From positions 1 to 8,010 of the forward strand of contig DATLZB010000058.1 in NCBI GenBank assembly GCA_035574175.1: a DNA stretch of 8,010 bases, given 5' to 3'. The translations under genes were made by a program, and so were the position numbers. A model generated the notes under the pieces. The model saw only the letters and a list, made by a program, of their open reading frames with translations. It ran no database searches and was not told the origin of the DNA. The stretch comes from DATLZB01 sp035574175 (GTDB taxonomy: Bacteria; Pseudomonadota; Alphaproteobacteria; Rhizobiales; Hyphomicrobiaceae). Below, one piece after another: positions 4,075-8,010 of the stretch; the first letter of the stretch is position 1; every line of letters starts with the position of its first letter.

Positions 4075-6615
4075 TCAGACGAGGAAATCGTCCCAGAGAT
4101 GCATGCCGTGATGGGCGCCGCGCAAATCGGGCGAAATGTCGTCGCCGACGTGAGCGGCTTGGGCGGCGCTCACCGGCGCCGGCAGTTTGAGCATGATCTT
4201 GGTGCCGTTCCCGTCCTTGGCAACCTTGAATTTGAAGCCTTCGGGATCGATGAGCGTCAGCCTGTCCGTCATCTTGCCGTTGGTGACGGTAAGGACATGC
4301 GTTTTCGCGTTATATTTCGCTGTGGTGTGGCCCTTGATGAACTTGAAGCCCTGTAGCGAAATCACGTCGCCCGCGCCGAAATCGTCGATGACGTTGGCGA
4401 ATTTGAAAATCTTCCCTGCCTTGGGGACCGCCGCTTTGGCGAGCTTGAGCGCTTGCGACCCGTTTTCGAAATCGATATGCCCGGTTCCGGCCGCCCCCTT
4501 GGCGGTGAGCATCAGCGTGCCCTCGCTCAGTACCGTGTTGCCGGTATAGGCATTGGCGCGGTTCAGCACCAGCATGCCGCTGCCCATCTTCTCGACATCG
4601 CCCGCGCCGGAGATCAGTCCCGAAAAGGTGAAGGCGTCGGCTCGATCGAAGGCAAATGTCGCCCCGGCGCTGACCGCGACATTGCCGAGAATCGAGCCCG
4701 AGGTTCCGCCATTGCCCAGCTTGAGCACGCCATCGCTGACGATCGTCCCGCCAGTATAGTCGCACGCGCCGCTCAGCGTCAGCGTGCCCGCGCCGATTTT
4801 GACCAGAGACCCGCCGGTGCCGCTTATGGTGCCGCTGACTTCCGTATCGAGGCCATTGTCGCCGACGGTCAACTGATTGGCGCCGAGAACAAAGTTGCCG
4901 GCGCCTTCAATCGACCCGGTGCTGATCTTGTTGTTGTCACCCGGGCCGGCCGACTGCGAAAAGTCGACGATGCCATTGTTAACGAGCTGCGCCTTGCCCG
5001 CGGTGCTGTTGCCGGCGAAATTGAAGGTGCCGTCATTGGTGATGATGACGCTGCCCCCATTGACGGCGATGCCGCCGCGATCGAGAGTCACGGTGACGCC
5101 GGATTCGATCGTGAAGTCGTAGTCGCCGGAGTTGAAAATCCAGCTTCCGGCCGTGGTGTCGGCGGAGATGGTCAGCGAGAAAGCGGTGGCCGTGCCGTCG
5201 AAGAAGGCCGCCTTGTTGCTGACCGGAGCCGAACCGAGATTCCAGTTAGTGCCGTCATTGTAGGCTGCGTCGTCGCCTTGCCAGGTCAGGATCGGCGCCG
5301 CGCCGTCGAGCGGGGTGAAGCCCACCGGACCGGAGGAGCCGCCGCCGCCTCCGCCTCCGCCGGCGAAGTCTTTCAGGGGCGCGGTGCCAGCTTGCGTGCC
5401 GTCGGTCACCCAAAGCTCGACGCCGCCCAGACCGTCGTCTACGGTGAAGATGACGTTATTGCCGAGGACGACAAATCCTTGCGGGTTGGAGACGCCGATA
5501 TCCCAGCGGATGGTGCCGGCTGCGGTGCCGTCCGTCTCCCACAGCGCGACACCGCTCCCATCGTCGGCGGTGAAGAGCAGTTTGTTGGTGCCGAACTTGA
5601 CGAATCCTTGGGGGTTGGAATCGCCGCCGGTATTGATATCTTTGACAAGCTGCGTGCTCGTCCCGTCCGTCACCCAAAGCTCAAAGCCCGTCGTTCCGTC
5701 ATTGGCGCTGAAGATCAGTGTGCCGTTAAGAAGGGTAAATCCCTGAGGGTTCGAGTCTCCGTTGGGATTGATGTCTGCCAGGCGGAGTGTGCCGTCGTCC
5801 GTGCCGTCCGTAATCCAAAGCTCGATGCCCGTGCTTCCATCGTCGGCGCTGAAGATCACCTTGTCGCCGAGTGGAGTGAATCCCTCTGGCAGCGAGTCAT
5901 TGCTGCCGGTCGTATTGATGTCCTTGATAAGCTGCGTGCCCCCGGGCGTGCCGTCCGTCACATAAAGTTCGATGCCTGAAGTCCCATCATTTGCACTGAA
6001 CACCAGCCGATCGCCAGACGCCGTTGAAAGAAGCGTGAATCCGGCCGGAGAAGAACCCTCGATGCCGGAAAAGATGTCTTGCAGCAGAGCGGTCCCCCCA
6101 GGCGTGCCGTCCGTGACCCAAAGCTCTGCGCCGTGATCTGCATCCGTCGCGCGGAAGATTATTTTATCGCCGTTGCTGTTGCTGAGAAACGCAAGCTCCT
6201 CCGGAAACGAGCTGTCGCCCTCGCCTGGATTGATGTCCTTGAGGAGCTGAGTGCCCGCCTCCGTGCCGTCCGTCACCCACAGCTCGATGCCGTTCGTCTC
6301 GGTCGTGGCCTGGAAGATCAGCTTGTCGCCGAGCTGCACGAAGTCTCGTGGATTGGCATTCCCAAAGCCTGGATTGATGTCCGCCAGAAGCTTGGTGCCT
6401 TCCGGCGTGCCGTCCGTCACCCACAGCTCGACGCCATGCGTGCCATCGTCGGCTTGAAAGACGAGCTTGTTGTTGAAAAGCGTAAACTCCCCCGGGAAGG
6501 AGTCGCCGTTGGGATTGATGTCCTTGAGAAGCTGGGTGCCCGCGACCGTGCCGTCCGTCACCCACAGCTCGACGCCGCTGTTTCCGCTTGCAGCGCTGAA
6601 GAATAAGAGAGCCAT
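4075..6615 (-). CDS. Large ELWxTDGT-repeat and beta-helix protein, probable secreted adhesin-like protein
   Basis: I do not recognise a named gene. The 846-residue product starts MALLFFSAASGNSGVELW at the ATG 6615-6613, preceded by AAGG 6 bases upstream. There is no Sec signal peptide and no transmembrane segment. Residues 16-417 hold nine ELWxTDGTxxGT repeats of about 43-53 residues, of the ELWxxDGT type and probably beta-propeller-like. Residues 419-426 are eight glycines. Residues about 440-720 resemble autotransporter passengers: a WQGDD...NW...P start, then two repeats around GAGTLTLSG...YTGGT (about 602-630) and GSGMLVLNRANAYTGNT (about 672-702). The expected C-terminal beta-barrel is absent. 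Instead residues 735-809 (FGAGDVISLQGF, HVLTVTNGK, DGNGTKIML) resemble the C-termini of type I secretion substrates, and the chain ends HLWDDFLV. There is a single cysteine (C618). Export by type I secretion and a surface or adhesive role are inferred. No secretion genes are in view. Confidence 0.85.
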   Translation of the reverse strand: MALLFFSAASGNSGVELWVTDGTVAGTQLLKDINPNGDSFPGEFTLFNNKLVFQADDGTHGVELWVTDGTPEGTKLLADINPGFGNANPRDFVQLGDKLIFQATTETNGIELWVTDGTEAGTQLLKDINPGEGDSSFPEELAFLSNSNGDKIIFRATDADHGAELWVTDGTPGGTALLQDIFSGIEGSSPAGFTLLSTASGDRLVFSANDGTSGIELYVTDGTPGGTQLIKDINTTGSNDSLPEGFTPLGDKVIFSADDGSTGIELWITDGTDDGTLRLADINPNGDSNPQGFTLLNGTLIFSANDGTTGFELWVTDGTSTQLVKDINTGGDSNPQGFVKFGTNKLLFTADDGSGVALWETDGTAAGTIRWDIGVSNPQGFVVLGNNVIFTVDDGLGGVELWVTDGTQAGTAPLKDFAGGGGGGGGSSGPVGFTPLDGAAPILTWQGDDAAYNDGTNWNLGSAPVSNKAAFFDGTATAFSLTISADTTAGSWIFNSGDYDFTIESGVTVTLDRGGIAVNGGSVIITNDGTFNFAGNSTAGKAQLVNNGIVDFSQSAGPGDNNKISTGSIEGAGNFVLGANQLTVGDNGLDTEVSGTISGTGGSLVKIGAGTLTLSGACDYTGGTIVSDGVLKLGNGGTSGSILGNVAVSAGATFAFDRADAFTFSGLISGAGDVEKMGSGMLVLNRANAYTGNTVLSEGTLMLTAKGAAGTGHIDFENGSQALKLAKAAVPKAGKIFKFANVIDDFGAGDVISLQGFKFIKGHTTAKYNAKTHVLTVTNGKMTDRLTLIDPEGFKFKVAKDGNGTKIMLKLPAPVSAAQAAHVGDDISPDLRGAHHGMHLWDDFLV
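5365..6570 (-). repeat. Nine tandem ELWxTDGT coding repeats
   Basis: Repeat starts (first base of the ELW or equivalent codon on the minus strand) are 6570, 6429, 6285, 6126, 5970, 5823, 5682, 5547 and 5418. Units one to eight are 47, 48, 53, 52, 49, 47, 45 and 43 codons long; the ninth runs into the polyglycine linker. The core reads ELWVTDGTxxGTxLLKDINP, then a variable turn, then a strand such as KLIFxAxDGTxGx. At DNA level the core is nearly identical among the first three units. Unit 7 has lost two residues after DGT, unit 8 reads ALWETDGT, and both have shortened middles. The array arose by tandem duplication inside the gene. Confidence 0.9.
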
Positions 6616-6962
6616 GTCCCGCCTTCATTGTAGACTCCCGATATGGCTTGCCCTGCGGCCGCGCGCGAACCAAACCCAATCGGGGGCGGACAAATGAAGC
6701 ATGCGGACGATTTCACGCCTACCGCAGACGCGACATGCGGTGAATGTGCGGCAAATATAACCGCGGCGATTTTCGTGAATTTCGCTCATTCGCTTCCGCG
6801 CGAGCGGCGGTTGCGACTATGCGATGATGGAGATCAAAAACACAATGACCGTAAAAGTTGTGCGATCTCTCCGGGAACGGCGTGCCGCAAGACTGACGGC
6901 CGGGCGCTGTGTCCCAAAGTAGTTGTTACCGAGAGACAACGCTCGGGCCGATCTCGCCGCCG
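6616..6962. other. Intergenic region between phoB and the repeat-protein gene
   Basis: About 350 bases hold no convincing gene. A plus-strand frame opening with ATG at 6694 runs into phoB's antisense strand and looks like no known family. The region is more AT-rich than its surroundings around 6751-6785 and 6830-6865. On the minus strand TATATT (6759-6754) is a -10-like element about 140 bases before the repeat-protein start, but I see no matching -35. A weak terminator candidate for phoB lies at 6836-6862. The repeat-protein gene probably has its own promoter somewhere here. Confidence 0.5.
6836..6862 (-). terminator. Weak candidate terminator downstream of phoB
   Basis: On the minus strand CACAA (6862-6858) and TTGTG (6845-6841) pair across a 12-base loop and are followed by five T residues (6840-6836). 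The stem is short and not GC-rich, and it lies about 100 bases past the phoB stop. A second short inverted repeat, GTTGT/ACAAC at 6922-6940, has no T-tract. phoB may end here, but the evidence is thin. Confidence 0.25.
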
Positions 6963-7670
6963 TCAGGCGGTCTCTTCCAGCTTGTCGGAGAAGGCGTAGC
7001 CCGCCCCGCGCACGGTGCGCACCGGATCCGACTCCTGGCCGCGCATCATCGCCTTGCGCAAACGCCCGATATGCACATCGACGGTGCGCTCGTCGACATA
7101 GACGTTGCGGCCCCACACGCCGTCGAGCAATTGCGCGCGGCTGAACACCCGGCCCGGGCTCTGCATCAGGAATTCGAGCAGGCGGAACTCGGTCGGGCCG
7201 AGATGCACGAGCCTCCCGTTGCGCGTCACCCGATGCGACTCGCGGTCGAGCTCGATATCGCCGACGCTGAGCACGGAGGCGATCCGCTCGGGATTGGTGC
7301 GCCGCAGAATCGCCCGCACGCGCGCCATCAGCTCGGGCAAGGAGAAGGGCTTCACCACATAATCGTCGGCGCCGGTGGTGAGGCCCCTGATGCGGTCGCT
7401 CTCTTCGCTCCGCGCCGTGAGCAGAATGATGGGGATGTTGCGGCTGTCCTTGCCGGTTCTGAGCCGCCGGCACAATTCGAGTCCGGAGATGCCTGGCAGC
7501 ATCCAATCAAGGACGATGAGATCGGGCGAATTTTCGGCAATGGCCATTTCGGCTTCGTCGCCGCGATGCACCACCTCGACGGTGTAGCCTTCCGCCTCGA
7601 GATTGTAGCGCAGGAGAAGAGCCAACGGCTCCTCGTCCTCGACCACCAGAACTTTGGCTCCAGGACTCAT
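6963..7670 (-). CDS. phoB: Phosphate regulon response regulator PhoB
   Basis: PhoB is the OmpR-family response regulator that, once phosphorylated by PhoR under phosphate starvation, binds Pho boxes and activates phosphate-scavenging genes. From the ATG at 7670-7668 the product has 235 residues. The receiver domain (about 5-120) shows the acidic pair E11/D12 (VVEDEE), the phospho-acceptor D55 (VLDWMLPG), T85 (LLTARSEESD) and K107 (VVKPFSLPEL). The winged-helix DNA-binding domain (about 130-232) includes GPTEFRLLEFLM, FSRAQLLDGVWG, DERTVDVHIGRLRKAM and VRTVRGAGYAF. I chose this start because GAGG lies 8 bases upstream and family members begin just before the VVEDE motif. An alternative ATG at 7688 would add six residues. 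The gene follows phoU closely, as at the end of pst-phoU-phoB operons, so it is probably co-transcribed and phosphate-regulated from upstream. Confidence 0.95.
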   Translation of the reverse strand: MSPGAKVLVVEDEEPLALLLRYNLEAEGYTVEVVHRGDEAEMAIAENSPDLIVLDWMLPGISGLELCRRLRTGKDSRNIPIILLTARSEESDRIRGLTTGADDYVVKPFSLPELMARVRAILRRTNPERIASVLSVGDIELDRESHRVTRNGRLVHLGPTEFRLLEFLMQSPGRVFSRAQLLDGVWGRNVYVDERTVDVHIGRLRKAMMRGQESDPVRTVRGAGYAFSDKLEETA

Positions 7671-7678
7671 GGCGTTCG

Positions 7679-7682
7679 CCTC
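7679..7682 (-). promoter_or_regulatory. Ribosome binding site deciding the phoB start
   Basis: GAGG on the minus strand lies 8 bases before the ATG at 7670. The upstream ATG at 7688 is only 3 bases past the phoU stop and would have to use a site inside the phoU end, so the downstream start is favoured. Confidence 0.6.
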
Positions 7683-7691
7683 AAGCATGCG

Positions 7692-8010
7692 TTAGCCCGC
7701 CGACCGCTTTAGCGCGACCGGGGTCGTGCTGGTCGTGTCGCCCTTCGGCCTCTGATCGGTAATGGCGGTGCCGTTCACCAGGTAGTAGACCGTCTCGGCG
7801 ATATTGGTGGCATGATCGCCAATGCGCTCGATATTCTTGGCGCCGAACAGGAGATGAGTGCAGAGCCCGATATTGCGCGGGTCCTCCATCATATAGGTCA
7901 GCAATTCGCGGAAGATCGAGTTGTACATGGCGTCGATCTCCTCGTCCTTGTACCAGACCTTCAGCGCCCGGTCGGTATCCCGCTCGATGAAGGCGTCGAG
8001 CACCTCCTTG
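7692..8010 (-). CDS. phoU: Phosphate transport system accessory protein PhoU (C-terminal part; 5' end outside window)
   Basis: PhoU is a cytosolic helical-bundle protein that links the Pst phosphate transporter to the PhoR-PhoB two-component system and represses the Pho regulon when phosphate is plentiful. Only the last 105 or so residues are present, from the window edge to the TAA at 7694-7692. The frame is open to the edge, so the true start lies outside. The segment LLFGAKNIERIGDHATNIAE contains the family's metal-binding ExxxD motif (ERIGD) in the second three-helix repeat, followed by ETVYYLVNG. The tail after YYLVNG is a polar Thr/Lys-rich stretch ending KRSAG. The stop is 21 bases before the chosen phoB start (3 before the alternative start). 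Confidence 0.94.
   Translation of the reverse strand, partial: KEVLDAFIERDTDRALKVWYKDEEIDAMYNSIFRELLTYMMEDPRNIGLCTHLLFGAKNIERIGDHATNIAETVYYLVNGTAITDQRPKGDTTSTTPVALKRSAG

Noticed and set aside
4453..5979. A 508-codon open frame on the plus strand, antisense to the repeat-protein gene
   Set aside because: Its repeated motif is the reverse reading of the ELWxTDGT DNA repeat. Stop codons are rare there because of GC bias, and the protein resembles no family. The minus-strand gene explains the stretch.
4075..6615. Calling the large protein a classical type V autotransporter
   Set aside because: Passenger-type repeats are present, but there is no Sec signal peptide and no C-terminal beta-barrel domain ending in an aromatic residue. 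The end resembles type I secretion substrates instead.
6922..6940. GTTGT/ACAAC inverted repeat after phoB as a terminator
   Set aside because: Only five base pairs, a nine-base loop and no T-tract on either strand.
6694..6999. A possible 101-residue plus-strand protein (start MKHADDFTPTADATCGEC)
   Set aside because: A purine-rich stretch precedes the ATG, but the product has no domain, its last third is low-complexity Arg/Ser antisense to the phoB end, and nothing else supports it.
1..8010. CRISPR arrays, tRNA or rRNA genes, insertion sequences or phage attachment sites
   Set aside because: I found no regularly spaced direct repeats outside the coding array, no cloverleaf-like sequence and no transposase or integrase motifs.

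Overview
The window looks like a chromosomal segment of a high-GC alphaproteobacterium, most likely of the order Hyphomicrobiales (Rhizobiales). This rests on a GcrA cell-cycle regulator (a family confined to Alphaproteobacteria), rhizobial-type ArgD, ArgF and PhoB sequences, and strongly GC-biased third codon positions. A methylotroph-like or Beijerinckiaceae/Methylocystaceae-like source is only a guess.

Left part (1-3107, all on the minus strand): a tight argD-argF-hslO cluster, read right to left. ArgD and ArgF carry out two consecutive late steps of arginine synthesis (acetylornithine aminotransferase, ornithine carbamoyltransferase). HslO (Hsp33) is a redox-switched chaperone whose start codon overlaps the argF stop. 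Its last codons run off the left edge. A GC-rich hairpin with a T-tract lies 18 bases before the chosen argD start and looks like a transcription attenuator.

Middle (3108-4068): a divergent regulatory region of about 390 bases, then gcrA on the plus strand. The region holds a probable argD promoter, a GANTC site in front of a -10-like box, a GATTC/GAGTC pair just before the gcrA ribosome binding site, and one relaxed DnaA-box match. gcrA ends at a perfect 26-base palindrome with a T-tract, shared with the convergent gene.

Right-middle (4075-6962): one large minus-strand gene for an 846-residue, probably secreted protein. It has nine ELWxTDGT repeats, a polyglycine linker, an autotransporter-like beta-helix section with two passenger-type repeats, and a C-terminus resembling type I secretion substrates. 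It has no Sec signal peptide and no autotransporter beta-barrel. About 350 bases without a convincing gene lie between its start and the end of phoB.

Right part (6963-8010, minus strand): phoU (C-terminal part only) followed closely by phoB, the end of a pst-phoU-phoB phosphate-response operon. As I recall, phoB, gcrA, argD, argF and hslO are neighbours in several rhizobia. On that basis the large repeat protein looks like an accessory gene inserted into a conserved housekeeping neighbourhood.
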